Shown here in pieces: positions 9,632 through 18,972 of a DNA stretch of 64,000 bases. How positions within the stretch are numbered: position 1 is the first letter of the stretch; each line of letters begins with the position of its first letter. Source of the DNA: Chitinophaga sp. LS1 (lineage in GTDB: Bacteria > Bacteroidota > Bacteroidia > Chitinophagales > Chitinophagaceae); assembly GCF_034274695.1 (NCBI RefSeq), contig NZ_CP128362.1, positions 6,140,501 to 6,204,500 of the forward strand, read 5' to 3'. The position numbers and the translations under genes were made by a program. The notes under the pieces are model-generated. The model had not been told where the DNA came from. It saw nothing but the letters and a program-made list of their open reading frames with translations, and ran no database searches.

Positions 9632-10821
9632 TCAGGAACAGGGATATAATCGTAGTAGGCTTACAGCCCTGGGATATTAAGATCGGGAGTAACTGTAAGA
9701 ACATGGCGCAGGAACTGTCACAATACAACCGTGTATTGTACGTAAACAGGGCACTGGACAGGATCTCTGCCATCCGATCCAGCGACGACGAAATGGTGCT
9801 GACCAGAAAAGCAAGCCTCCGTGGCGACACCAACGATCTGAAGCCTGTCTCTGCTTCGCTCTGGACCCTGGATCCACGCACCGTATTGGAATCTATCAAC
9901 TGGATTCCCGTGCCATCGATCTTTGACAGGATCAACTTAGTCAACAATAAAAGACTCGCCCGCGAAATCAACCAGGCAGCTAAGCGACTGGGATTTAACG
10001 ATGCGTTGTTGTTTATCGATAATGATTTTTTCCGTGCACAGTACCTGCCTGAATTGCTGGAAGGTGTAAAGGAAACGATCTACTATATCAGGGATAACCT
10101 GACCAGTCAGCCATATTTCAAAAAGCATGGCGTAAGACTGGAACCATTGCTCATGCAGAAAGCTACGATGGTCGCTGCCAATTCAGCTTACCTCGCAGCG
10201 TATGGTGCAAAGTATAACAAAGCATCTTTTGATATCGGACAGGGTTGTGACTTCGGTTGGACGAAAGAAGAATATCCGCCGTTCAAAGATTTCAAAAGCC
10301 CTGTGATCGGGTATGTAGGTGCATTGATCAAATCCCGGCTCAACATCTCATTGCTGGAACAGATTGCTAAACAACGTCCTGAATGGACACTGATACTGGT
10401 TGGTCCTGAAGACGAGGCATTCCGTAACAGTTCACTGCATCAGTTGAAGAACGTACACTTCATGGGTGCCCGTCATGGAGGGGAACTTCCATCATGGCTC
10501 AGCACTTTTGATGTATGTATCAATCCACAGGAGCTCAATGAGATGACCATTGGTAACTATCCCCGTAAGATAGACGAGTACCTGGCACTGGGCAAACCGG
10601 TGGTAGCAACAGATACGGTAGCGATGCAAATCTTTGCACCTTATGTATATCTCTGCAAGACAGCAGATGACTACATCATAAACATCGACACCGCCCTGCA
10701 GGAGGGTGATAACACCGAACTGCAGGAAGCAAGAAAAGCCTTTGCATTTTCACATACCTGGGAACAGTGTATTGCATTAATGGGGGCATACCTTGAACAA
10801 ACTCAAAACGTAGAAGCATGA
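9616..10821 (+). CDS. Glycosyltransferase, GT4/GT1-like (GT-B fold)
   Basis: A 401-residue cytoplasmic protein. The N-terminal part (residues 1-210) includes QPWDIKIGSNCKNMA and a DNLTSQP segment. The C-terminal nucleotide-sugar domain contains IGYVGALIKSRLN, a WTLILVGPED segment and the acceptor/donor-site stretch DVCINPQELNEMTIGNYPRK followed by EYLALGKPVVAT, characteristic of GT-B retaining transferases. It probably adds one sugar to the lipid-linked repeat unit. It is the only obvious glycosyltransferase in this cluster, so other transferases, including the priming one, must be encoded elsewhere. The start overlaps the flippase gene. Confidence 0.88.
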   Translation: MESQMIRNRDIIVVGLQPWDIKIGSNCKNMAQELSQYNRVLYVNRALDRISAIRSSDDEMVLTRKASLRGDTNDLKPVSASLWTLDPRTVLESINWIPVPSIFDRINLVNNKRLAREINQAAKRLGFNDALLFIDNDFFRAQYLPELLEGVKETIYYIRDNLTSQPYFKKHGVRLEPLLMQKATMVAANSAYLAAYGAKYNKASFDIGQGCDFGWTKEEYPPFKDFKSPVIGYVGALIKSRLNISLLEQIAKQRPEWTLILVGPEDEAFRNSSLHQLKNVHFMGARHGGELPSWLSTFDVCINPQELNEMTIGNYPRKIDEYLALGKPVVATDTVAMQIFAPYVYLCKTADDYIINIDTALQEGDNTELQEARKAFAFSHTWEQCIALMGAYLEQTQNVEA

Positions 10822-10922
10822 AAGATAACAGGTTTTCAGACGATCGGTTATTAGAGATCACCGTGACACTATTCATTGGCTTCACGTTGTTATTTCTGGC
10901 ATTAAAAGTTTTATTCTTCTAA
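10818..10922 (+). CDS. 34-residue single-pass membrane microprotein in the exopolysaccharide operon
   Basis: The ATG at 10818 overlaps the glycosyltransferase stop (ATGA) and the frame ends at TAA 10920-10922, four bases before the Wzy-like start. The peptide has a charged head (MKDNRFSDDRLLE) and one hydrophobic segment (ITVTLFIGFTLLFLALKVLFF). The tight coupling on both sides, filling exactly the space between two genes, argues for a real coding sequence. No family is recognised. It may be a small accessory subunit of the polymerase or flippase; that role is inference. Confidence 0.6.
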   Translation: MKDNRFSDDRLLEITVTLFIGFTLLFLALKVLFF

Positions 10923-10925
10923 GAT

Positions 10926-12419
10926 ATGCGACCATCACTCATCACAGGAGCAGCACCTCTGCGAGGGTCCGGTTTACTGCACAAGCCCCTGGCCTTTGCC
11001 GCTGTGTTAGTAGTAGCCATCGGCATCAGCCTGCTGGTGGGCTACGTAGATTACCGTATAGGTATGATCATCGCAGCAGGCTTAATAGGAGTCATGGTCA
11101 CACTGATCTGTCTGTTCAATACCCATCTGGGGTTTCTGATTACTACGGTAGTGGGTTTCTTTATGTTTTACATTAAGCGCATGTCTGACGATACCCTCCC
11201 CATGGGTGTGGCTGTCGATGTACTGACAGCGGTGACCTTCATCGGCGCTTATTATAAAAAGACGATTCATAAGCAGCGCATCTGGCAGTATATGAAGAAT
11301 CCTGTTTCTTACATGTACATCATGTACCTGGGATTTCTGCTCATCGAATTGTTCAACCCCTCTATGTATTCAGTATCGGGGTGGATATTTACCGTGCGCA
11401 AGTTTGTCAACTTCGTGATGATCTATTTTATCGGCCTGTTCACTTTCAACAGTGTCAAAGATGTAAAAGATTATCTCAAACTCTGGTTATTCCTGTCCGT
11501 ACTGAGTGGTGCCTATGGCTGTTTTCAGGAATGGTTTGGGTTACTGGGCTTTGAAGAGCACTGGGTAGTAAGTGATCCGGTGCGTTACAGACTGTACTTC
11601 CAGGGTGGTGAGATCAGGAAGTTCTCTTTCCTCTCCGACCCTACTGCTTATGGTATATTGATGGCGTGCAGCGTGGTATTTGCCATTGTACTGGCCATGA
11701 CCACACAAAAGCCAAAGCAACGTAACTGGCTCATAGTGGGCATTATCATTATGTGCCTGGGCATGGCCTTTTCCGGTACGCGTACGGCTTACTTTATGAT
11801 ACCCGGTGGTCTGGCTATCTATTTTCTGATGACCATCACAAACCGTAGAACATTGCTGTTCATGGCAGGGTTCTTTATGTTTATCGTGGTGCTCATGTTC
11901 GGCCCATTTTCCGGCAATAATACAGTGAACCGTATACGTACGTCCTTTCACCTCAAAGATGATGAATCGATGAATGTGAGGGATGAAAACAGGCATCACA
12001 TACAACCTTATATACTGCGGCATCCTATCGGGGGGGGGGTAGCCACTTCCGGGGTATTAGGTATACAGTACAATCCAGGCCATCCGCTGGCAGGTTTTCC
12101 ACCGGACAGCGGTTACCTCCGAACAGCACTCGAAACGGGCTGGATCGGGCTAATAATCACAATGACGCTATTCTTTGTCACCCTCCTCGTAGGCGTAAAA
12201 GGATATTACCAGGCCAGGACCCGGGAGGTCAGGGCGCTCTATGTAGCCATTGTGACAGGGTTATATGCCTACATCATCGCGCACTATGCACAGGTGGCCA
12301 TCGGGCAGATACCCGGCGCATTCTTCTTTTATAGCGCCATGGCCATCATCGTAAAAATGAAAGATTTCGAAACACCTTCTCATAAAAATTCAGACCAAGC
12401 AAAAACTATAACAACATGA
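10926..12419 (+). CDS. O-antigen ligase/polymerase-like (Wzy-type) membrane protein
   Basis: A 497-residue polytopic protein with about 10-12 hydrophobic segments and a large periplasmic loop between residues ~330 and 400. That loop contains the polar stretch NVRDENRHHIQPYILRHPIG and the glycine-rich GGGVATSGVLG, typical of the O-antigen_lig/Wzy_C family; AFSGTRTAYF before the loop is also characteristic. It probably polymerises the repeat units in the periplasm with the Wzc-like protein controlling chain length. It starts 3 bases after the microprotein and overlaps the TolC-like gene by 4 bases. A G8 run at 12030-12039 lies in the loop-coding region and is a possible phase-variable or sequencing-sensitive site. 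Confidence 0.87.
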   Translation: MRPSLITGAAPLRGSGLLHKPLAFAAVLVVAIGISLLVGYVDYRIGMIIAAGLIGVMVTLICLFNTHLGFLITTVVGFFMFYIKRMSDDTLPMGVAVDVLTAVTFIGAYYKKTIHKQRIWQYMKNPVSYMYIMYLGFLLIELFNPSMYSVSGWIFTVRKFVNFVMIYFIGLFTFNSVKDVKDYLKLWLFLSVLSGAYGCFQEWFGLLGFEEHWVVSDPVRYRLYFQGGEIRKFSFLSDPTAYGILMACSVVFAIVLAMTTQKPKQRNWLIVGIIIMCLGMAFSGTRTAYFMIPGGLAIYFLMTITNRRTLLFMAGFFMFIVVLMFGPFSGNNTVNRIRTSFHLKDDESMNVRDENRHHIQPYILRHPIGGGVATSGVLGIQYNPGHPLAGFPPDSGYLRTALETGWIGLIITMTLFFVTLLVGVKGYYQARTREVRALYVAIVTGLYAYIIAHYAQVAIGQIPGAFFFYSAMAIIVKMKDFETPSHKNSDQAKTITT

Positions 12420-13126
12420 AACAGCACATCAGCGTCCTTTTAATTTTCCTCTCTACAGCTCTCACAGTGAGCGCACAAAACAAGACATTGCCTTCTACCC
12501 CTTCCAAAGATGTATCAGCAGAAGACATCCAGGAAAAACTGGTACAACTCGCGTACGAGAATCCAGATCTAAAAGTTAGAGTATACGAAAAACAAAGAGC
12601 AGAATATGAGCTCAACAAAGCAAAGGGTAACTGGCTGAATTATGTAACCCTCAGTGCAAACTTCAATGATGTAACACTGGGGCGCTTCAAAAACTCCGGC
12701 GACTATCGTGCACAGGTGTACTATCCGCTCTGGAACGTGGGTGTGAATGTACCATTGGGTTCACTGGTTGGTAAAGGCGCTGATGTAAAAGTAGCCAGGT
12801 CGAATGTAAACATTGCTTCTGCGCAGGAAGAATCAGCCAAAAGACAGATCAAAGCAATGGTATTGTCCAAATACCACGACTACCTGATGAACAAACAATT
12901 GCTGGCAATGCAGAACGAAATCACTGAAGATGATTTTGCAGCATTCACACAGGCAGAAAGCAAACTGGCTGCAGGTAGCATTTCTTACGAATCATATACC
13001 TCCGCATCACAGCAGTATAACAATGACAGAACCAAGAAGCTGAATCTGGAAAGAGACCTGGCTAATGTAAAGCTGGAAATCGAAGAGCTGATCGGTGTGA
13101 AGCTGGAGACTGTTATTGCCCAGTAA
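12416..13126 (+). CDS. Half-length TolC-like outer-membrane factor
   Basis: A 236-residue protein with a signal peptide (MKQHISVLLIFLSTALTVSAQ) followed by one TolC-type repeat: two long helices (about 40-75 and 125-230) around a beta segment (YVTLSANFNDV to VGVNVPLGSLVGKG). Ordinary TolC proteins are 420-500 residues with two such repeats, so this is about half-size. It begins with an ATGA overlap with the Wzy-like gene and is the last gene of the operon, suggesting a role in the outer-membrane exit of the polysaccharide. If it builds a channel it would need six protomers where full-length TolC needs three; that is inference. No frame break is visible, so it does not look truncated. Confidence 0.75.
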   Translation: MKQHISVLLIFLSTALTVSAQNKTLPSTPSKDVSAEDIQEKLVQLAYENPDLKVRVYEKQRAEYELNKAKGNWLNYVTLSANFNDVTLGRFKNSGDYRAQVYYPLWNVGVNVPLGSLVGKGADVKVARSNVNIASAQEESAKRQIKAMVLSKYHDYLMNKQLLAMQNEITEDDFAAFTQAESKLAAGSISYESYTSASQQYNNDRTKKLNLERDLANVKLEIEELIGVKLETVIAQ

Positions 13127-13159
13127 CCCGGGCTCATTCATTTAAAATAATTTTTTGTC

Positions 13160-13948
13160 ATGGTAAAAAGTACCACTACAATTGTTGCACTTTTGTTCGT
13201 AATGTGCATACAAACAGTGAACACATATGCGCAGCACCGAATGGACAGTATACTTATTCCGGTAAATCCCTGGAATAAAATAGGGGCATTGCTGCAGCTC
13301 CCGGACGATTATAATAAGTCCAAAAAAGAATACCCGCTGATCGTTTTTCTGCATGGAAAAAGCAAATCAGGACATGACCTGTCTAAGTTATATCTTGAAG
13401 GCATTCCTTACTGGATCAATAATGGGGAGAAAATAGAAGCTGTAAATCCCGTTGATGGTAAACTGTATAAATTCATTGTTGTTGCGCCACAAGCGCCTAG
13501 TTGGGGACTGAAACCAGCAGAAATCAAACGCCTGCTGGACGATATAGAGAAACATTACAGAGTAGATCGTTCCAGGATATACCTCACTGGTTACAGTGCA
13601 GGTGGCTGGGCGACGGTGATGGCAATGACGGATAATGCGAAGCTGTCTAATCGTATTGCAGCAGCAGTACCCATGTCGGTAGCGACGATTGATGTAGCGA
13701 ATATGAAACGTTTTAAGCTGGTTGCAGATGCGAATATCGCCACCTGGTACATGGCAGGGACAGATGAACCGCATTTTCTGGAGGAGTGTGAACGGTATAA
13801 GGATAGTACGAACTCTCATAAGCCAAATCTGGCTAAGCTAACAATATTGGATGGATTTGCACATCATACATGGAAAGCACTGTATGATCCTAAGAATAAA
13901 CAGTATGGTATGAGTATTTATGAGTGGATGTTGCAATACAAAAAGTGA
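13160..13948 (+). CDS. Secreted esterase (CE1/dienelactone-hydrolase-like alpha/beta hydrolase)
   Basis: A 262-residue protein with an N-terminal signal peptide ending near YAQ. It has the alpha/beta-hydrolase features FLHGKSKSG (oxyanion region), GYSAGG (nucleophile serine elbow) and a C-terminal FAHHTWKALYD segment supplying the catalytic histidine. It resembles PHB-depolymerase/feruloyl-esterase-type secreted esterases. It closely matches the N-terminal domain of the convergent gene at 13987-18972 (shared LPDDYN, SRIYLTG, SAGG and IYEWMLQY), so the two are paralogs. It lies 33 bases after the TolC-like gene and may be the last member of the exopolysaccharide operon, possibly deacylating the polymer; that is inference. 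Confidence 0.82.
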   Translation: MVKSTTTIVALLFVMCIQTVNTYAQHRMDSILIPVNPWNKIGALLQLPDDYNKSKKEYPLIVFLHGKSKSGHDLSKLYLEGIPYWINNGEKIEAVNPVDGKLYKFIVVAPQAPSWGLKPAEIKRLLDDIEKHYRVDRSRIYLTGYSAGGWATVMAMTDNAKLSNRIAAAVPMSVATIDVANMKRFKLVADANIATWYMAGTDEPHFLEECERYKDSTNSHKPNLAKLTILDGFAHHTWKALYDPKNKQYGMSIYEWMLQYKK

Positions 13949-13950
13949 TA

Positions 13951-13984
13951 AAAAAGGCCTGCGGTACACCGCAGGCCTTTTCTC
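13951..13984. terminator. Bidirectional terminator between convergent esterase genes
   Basis: A perfect stem AAAGGCCTGCGGT/ACCGCAGGCCTTT with A and T tracts on either side serves both the plus-strand esterase and the minus-strand multidomain gene, which end within 40 bases of each other. Confidence 0.88.
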
Positions 13985-13986
13985 AT

Positions 13987-16900
13987 TCAATTAACTTTTA
14001 TAAACTTACTGGTTAGTTTCATCGAATTACCATCCGTTATTTCAAGAATATACAGCCCGTTTGCTAAACCACTTACATCAAAGGTTTTCATCACGGTATT
14101 CGTGGTACCCATATAATAAGTACCCTTAATATACCCGTTGCTGTTAAATATTCTTACAATAAGATTGGCCGCCTCTTTCACCACCAGCTTCAGGTTGAGA
14201 GAGGTACTGGCAGGATTAGGATATACCTGTATTGTGACTTCGCTGTCATCCACAGCCGCAGTCTTGCCATTCACATACACCGATACTTCGTCGGTGGAGG
14301 TAGCGCCATATGTGTCTGTCACGGTAAGACGAAAAACATAAGTGCCTGCCTGTGAGAATGTAATTACCGGTGTTTCAGAAGCAGGATTCAGAATGGTCGC
14401 CGAACCAGCAGTTCCACTCACCAATTCCCATTTATAAGAAGAGATATAATTTGTAGTAGTAGATCCGGCACCCGTCAGTGTCACGGTATTCACCGTTGGC
14501 AGGGTGATGGTCTGATCTGCGCCCGCATTGGCCACAAGGCTATTGTTGCTGGCAGCTTTCACAATTACATTGATATCATCGGTAGCAGTTGCCCCATCAT
14601 CATCAGTCACTGTGAGTCTGAATACATAAGTACCCACATAAGAGAGCTGATTGATATCTGTCTTCGCAGCAGTAGAAGACGGTACAGATGCCGTAGCCGG
14701 TCCTGATACCTGTGTCCATTTGTAAGATACGATTGTGCCATCACTGTCAGTAGAACCCGAACCATCTACGGTGGTGTTGTTCCTAGGCATGGTGATGGTG
14801 ATATCGCTACCCGCATTCGCTACAGGTGCTTTATTAGCAGCAGGTGTAGAAACAGTCGCAGCCTTTACCGTAATGGTTACATTGTCAGTAGCAGTGGCGC
14901 CATCATCATCAGTAACCGTCAATGTGAACACATAGCTACCTGCTGTAGTCAGTTTTGTTACCACCGGAGAAGCAATAGTAGCGCTGCTCAGTGTCGCCGT
15001 CACAGGGCCGGAAGCCTGTACCCATTTGTATGCATTGATTGTACCATCGCTGTCAGTAGAACCTGTACCATTCAATGTTACAGTAGCAGTAGGCAGAGTA
15101 ATGGTCTGGTCAGCACCGGCATTGGCTGTAGGCGCTTTATTCACGGCAGCGGCAGTTACAGTAATGGTTACCTGGTCAGTAGCAGTCGCGCCGCCATTAT
15201 CTGTCACCGTTAGTGTGAATACATAGGTGCCTGCAGTAGACAGGTTAGTAATCACAGGAGAAGCAATGGTTGCACTGCTGATAGTGGCCGTAGCCGGACC
15301 AGATGTCTGTACCCATTTATAAGTACTGATCGTACCATCGCTATCTTTAGAGCCAGTACCATTCAGCGTTACAGTTGCAATAGGCAATTGAATGGTCTGA
15401 TCAGCACCTGCATTGGCAGTGGGTGCAACATTCGCAGCCTTTACCGTAATGGTTACATTGTCAGTAGCTGTCGCACCATCATCATCAGTAACAGTCAGGG
15501 TGAATACATAAGTACCCGCAGTTTTCAGGTTAGTGATCACCGGCGACGCAATAGCTGTATTGCTGATTGTAGCAGTGACAGGTCCTGAGGGCTGTACCCA
15601 TTTGTAAGTTTTGATAGAACCATCAGTGTCTTTGGAACCTGTACCATTCAGGGTAACAGTGGTCGTAGGCAGGGTGATGGTCTGATCTGTACCGGCGTTG
15701 GCAGTAGGTGCTACATTCGCAGCATTCACTGTAATGGTGACAGCATCCGAAGCGGTAGCGCCATCATCATCCGTCACAGTCAGTGTAAATACATAGGTAC
15801 CTGCAGCAGTGAGTTTTGTCAATACAGGCGAGGCAATGGCCGCACTGCTGAAAGTGGCAGTTACCGGACCGGAAGTCTGAACCCATTTGTAAGTTTTAAT
15901 GGTACCATCACTATCAGTAGATCCGGTACCATTAAGTGTAACAGTTGTAACGGGCAAAGTAATGGCCTGGTCAGCACCTGCACTGGCAGTAGGCGCTACG
16001 TTTGCTGCAGTACCGGATGCATATTCATCGGCACCTACATCGTATGCGCTGCCTTGTGGGCGGGCGTTGCCATCTATATCAATTTTGAAATAAGCGCTTA
16101 GATCCTTCCCCTGATCGATGGCAGGAGAACCCGCTGCCAGGTGGAAATTCTTATTAGCCGCATCTACAAACTTCACAGTCGCAGCATCCGGATAGTTCAG
16201 TCCATTTGCAGATGTGTATGATATACCGGATTGAATAGTCAGGTATGCGAGTGCTCCTCTCGAAGCCAGAGAACCAGGTTTTACCGCAAGGTTGTTGACA
16301 AACAGGTTGCCGGTACCATCGGTACCATTTGTATTCTGCATACGGATCGCATCTCTGCCTGAGTTGACGATGGTGTTGTTCATCACATACACCTGCAGTG
16401 GTGTGTAGTTCTGTTTGGTAGGGCGGTCGTCGATGAAGATCGCATCCTGACCTGTGCTGGTACCATCTATACCACAATCGCTGAGAATGTTGTTGTAAAC
16501 GTAGCTCAGACCCGTACCGAATATTTCAATACCGTTACCGGTACCTTTGATCACCGTGTTGTTGTACACCTTACCGTTGGACTCACCACCAAGGATGATA
16601 CCCGCCTGCTGGCTACCTTTATTTTCAACACCGTAGTTAGATACCTTATTATTATAGATCTCTACATTCTCAGGTGCGGAAGCTACCTGGATACCATCCC
16701 AACCGGTATTGGCGGTGATGACGTTGTAAATTTTCAGGTTATAAATGCGTGGAGGTAATAAGGTGGTAGATACACCGTTGCAGGTGGACGTTTCTCCATT
16801 GGGCGCAGTGTTACCAATGTACATACCTTCACCGGTTACATCGTGTATATAAAAATCATGCAGTTTTACATTTCTGATAGAGAAAGTTGGATACTGGTTG

Positions 16901-18972
16901 TTGACATCGCAATCTGGGTTTACTTTTGCCATCACCCCTACTTCAGAGCCGGTGATTTCAAAGTGATCCGCTTCATAATCGGTACATCCCTTGCTGATAC
17001 CAAGACCTACGTTCAGTTTCTTGCTCACACCGTCTACACTAAAACCGTAGGTGTCAGAACTACCTGTACCCGTTACTTTGAAATACTTGGCATTGTTGAA
17101 TACAAAACCATAGCTACCACCATTCCCTATTTTTACCTGGCCACCGCAGTTGATGAATACAATTGGTTTGGCAGTGGTACCGGTGATGTTGAAGAACTGG
17201 ATGTAGTCGTAACTACCTGACTGGATACATACAGTATCACCTGGTTGAACACCCAGGTTGTTACCATTAATATATGCACCGCCATCCGTACCTGGTGTAA
17301 TGAGGAACTTGCAACTGGCGCAGGCGGTCTTGCCACCGGTAGCGGCATTTACGGTTACGGTGACTGTTTTGCTGCTGCTACCTGTAGTGTTCTTCACGGT
17401 CAGTGTAAACACATAGGTGCCAGCTATCAGGTTGCTGGCAGTGATCTTCGCAGTGCTGGTGCTGCTCAGTGTAGCAGTAGAAGGACCTGAAGTTTGTGCC
17501 CATGTATAACTGGTGATGGTACCGGTAGAAGAAGAACCGTCTAAAGCAGTGCTGTTGGTAGGTAATGTAATGCTCAGGGAAGCAGAAGCCACTGCTGCCA
17601 CCGGAGCGGCAGTGGTAGCGGCATTCACTACTACCGTCACTGTTTTGCTGCTACTACCTGTAGTGTTCTTTACGGTCAGTGTAAACACATAGGTGCCAGC
17701 TATCAGGTTGCTGGCAGTGATCTTTGCAGTGCTGGTACTGCTCAGTGTAGCAGTAGAAGGACCCGAAGTTTGTGCCCATGTATAACTGGTGATGGTACCG
17801 GTAGAAGAAGAACCGTCTAAAGTAGTAGAATTCGTAGGCAGTGTCAGCGTAATGCTGAATGCTGCTACAGCTGCTACGGGAGTGGCTGGATTCACCACTA
17901 CTGTTACAGTTTGTGAACTACTTCCTGCAGAATTTGATACAGTTAGTTTAAACACATAAGTGCCGGCAACGAGGTTGCTGGCAGTAATCTTTGCAGTGCT
18001 GGTGCTGCTCAGTGTCGCTGTAGATGGACCTGAGGTTTGCGTCCATGCATATGTAGTGATGGTACCGGTAGAAGTGGAACCATCTAAAGTAGTACTATTG
18101 GTTGGTAAGGTTATGGTCAGGCTGGAAGATGCTACGGCGGCTACAGGAGGGGATATGGTAGAAGATGCGGTGTTGCGGCTGTACTGCAACATCCATTCGT
18201 AAATGTTAGGATTCTGGTAAGTGTGGTTGGGATCATATGCTTTGTCCCAAACATTATCGCTGTGTGTACCACCGCTGTATTCGGTAGCAATAGGAGTGAT
18301 AGATGGACTACACGCCTTCATATCAGCGATGTAATCACGTTGGTTGCCAATAAAGCTGTCGCTGGTGCCACATAGCATCCATACAGCAAGTTTGCTGCTG
18401 GCGACATTACATAGTCCTGCAAATTTATTTGCATCAATTGCTGCTGAAGACACAGGTACGATAGCAGCCAGGTTATCTGAATAGGTTGTTCCGGACGCGA
18501 TGTAATTTAATACACCATAACCACCGGCACTTAACCCGGTCAGGTAAATACGGGATGCATCTACTCTGTACTTTGATTTAATATCATTCAGTACACTTTG
18601 CACCATGGTCTCACTTGCCCATCCATTGGTGATTTGCGGAGATACCACGATAAATTTAAACAACTTTCCATTGACTGTATACTGCATCTTTGCACCGTTT
18701 GCAATCATCTTTGGTACACCATGCGCTAATACAGCGTTGACATCAGTTCCCCCCTCTCCTACGCCATGCAGGAAAATTATAAGAGGATAACTGGTCGATG
18801 TACTGTTGTAATCATCCGGTAAATGCAGCCAGGCACCTGTAGTTTGGCTGGTGCCTAGTTTTACAGTAATGGCAGTCTGGTCTCCCTGGGCTTTGGATAC
18901 ATAGGGATACACAGATGCAGTTAATAACAGACAGGCACATATCAGTAGCCTGACAATAGGTAGGTTCTTCAC
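13987..18972 (-). CDS. 1661-residue T9SS protein: esterase, PKD repeats, beta-helix, PKD repeats, sorting tail
   Basis: Order of parts: signal peptide (about 1-28); alpha/beta-hydrolase esterase (about 30-270, FLHGVGEGG, GLSAGG, and GGTHSDNVWDKAYD with the histidine); three PKD-like repeats (about 285-555, each with TSGPSTATLSSTSTAKITAS); a right-handed parallel beta-helix (about 560-985, with repeated (I/V)YNN segments such as NVEIYNNKVSNYG and GKVYNNTVIKG); six PKD repeats (about 995-1560, each with ANAG(A/T/S)D and GT(G)STDSDGTI); and a T9SS sorting domain (YPNPAST near 1585 to the end). It is probably exported by T9SS and acts on acylated plant or microbial polysaccharides, with esterase and polysaccharide-binding or lyase-like modules in one chain. 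The N-terminal domain is a paralog of the convergent esterase. Confidence 0.9.
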   Translation of the reverse strand: MKNLPIVRLLICACLLLTASVYPYVSKAQGDQTAITVKLGTSQTTGAWLHLPDDYNSTSTSYPLIIFLHGVGEGGTDVNAVLAHGVPKMIANGAKMQYTVNGKLFKFIVVSPQITNGWASETMVQSVLNDIKSKYRVDASRIYLTGLSAGGYGVLNYIASGTTYSDNLAAIVPVSSAAIDANKFAGLCNVASSKLAVWMLCGTSDSFIGNQRDYIADMKACSPSITPIATEYSGGTHSDNVWDKAYDPNHTYQNPNIYEWMLQYSRNTASSTISPPVAAVASSSLTITLPTNSTTLDGSTSTGTITTYAWTQTSGPSTATLSSTSTAKITASNLVAGTYVFKLTVSNSAGSSSQTVTVVVNPATPVAAVAAFSITLTLPTNSTTLDGSSSTGTITSYTWAQTSGPSTATLSSTSTAKITASNLIAGTYVFTLTVKNTTGSSSKTVTVVVNAATTAAPVAAVASASLSITLPTNSTALDGSSSTGTITSYTWAQTSGPSTATLSSTSTAKITASNLIAGTYVFTLTVKNTTGSSSKTVTVTVNAATGGKTACASCKFLITPGTDGGAYINGNNLGVQPGDTVCIQSGSYDYIQFFNITGTTAKPIVFINCGGQVKIGNGGSYGFVFNNAKYFKVTGTGSSDTYGFSVDGVSKKLNVGLGISKGCTDYEADHFEITGSEVGVMAKVNPDCDVNNQYPTFSIRNVKLHDFYIHDVTGEGMYIGNTAPNGETSTCNGVSTTLLPPRIYNLKIYNVITANTGWDGIQVASAPENVEIYNNKVSNYGVENKGSQQAGIILGGESNGKVYNNTVIKGTGNGIEIFGTGLSYVYNNILSDCGIDGTSTGQDAIFIDDRPTKQNYTPLQVYVMNNTIVNSGRDAIRMQNTNGTDGTGNLFVNNLAVKPGSLASRGALAYLTIQSGISYTSANGLNYPDAATVKFVDAANKNFHLAAGSPAIDQGKDLSAYFKIDIDGNARPQGSAYDVGADEYASGTAANVAPTASAGADQAITLPVTTVTLNGTGSTDSDGTIKTYKWVQTSGPVTATFSSAAIASPVLTKLTAAGTYVFTLTVTDDDGATASDAVTITVNAANVAPTANAGTDQTITLPTTTVTLNGTGSKDTDGSIKTYKWVQPSGPVTATISNTAIASPVITNLKTAGTYVFTLTVTDDDGATATDNVTITVKAANVAPTANAGADQTIQLPIATVTLNGTGSKDSDGTISTYKWVQTSGPATATISSATIASPVITNLSTAGTYVFTLTVTDNGGATATDQVTITVTAAAVNKAPTANAGADQTITLPTATVTLNGTGSTDSDGTINAYKWVQASGPVTATLSSATIASPVVTKLTTAGSYVFTLTVTDDDGATATDNVTITVKAATVSTPAANKAPVANAGSDITITMPRNNTTVDGSGSTDSDGTIVSYKWTQVSGPATASVPSSTAAKTDINQLSYVGTYVFRLTVTDDDGATATDDINVIVKAASNNSLVANAGADQTITLPTVNTVTLTGAGSTTTNYISSYKWELVSGTAGSATILNPASETPVITFSQAGTYVFRLTVTDTYGATSTDEVSVYVNGKTAAVDDSEVTIQVYPNPASTSLNLKLVVKEAANLIVRIFNSNGYIKGTYYMGTTNTVMKTFDVSGLANGLYILEITDGNSMKLTSKFIKVN
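17360..17836 (-). repeat. Near-identical tandem PKD-coding repeats, 276-bp period
   Basis: Bases 17360-17560 and 17636-17836 are nearly identical at the nucleotide level (for example the stretch encoding TSGPSTATLSSTSTAK), a period of 276 bp or 92 codons. The third copy (about 17910-18110) is clearly more diverged. This indicates recent duplication or gene conversion inside the coding sequence. Confidence 0.85.
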
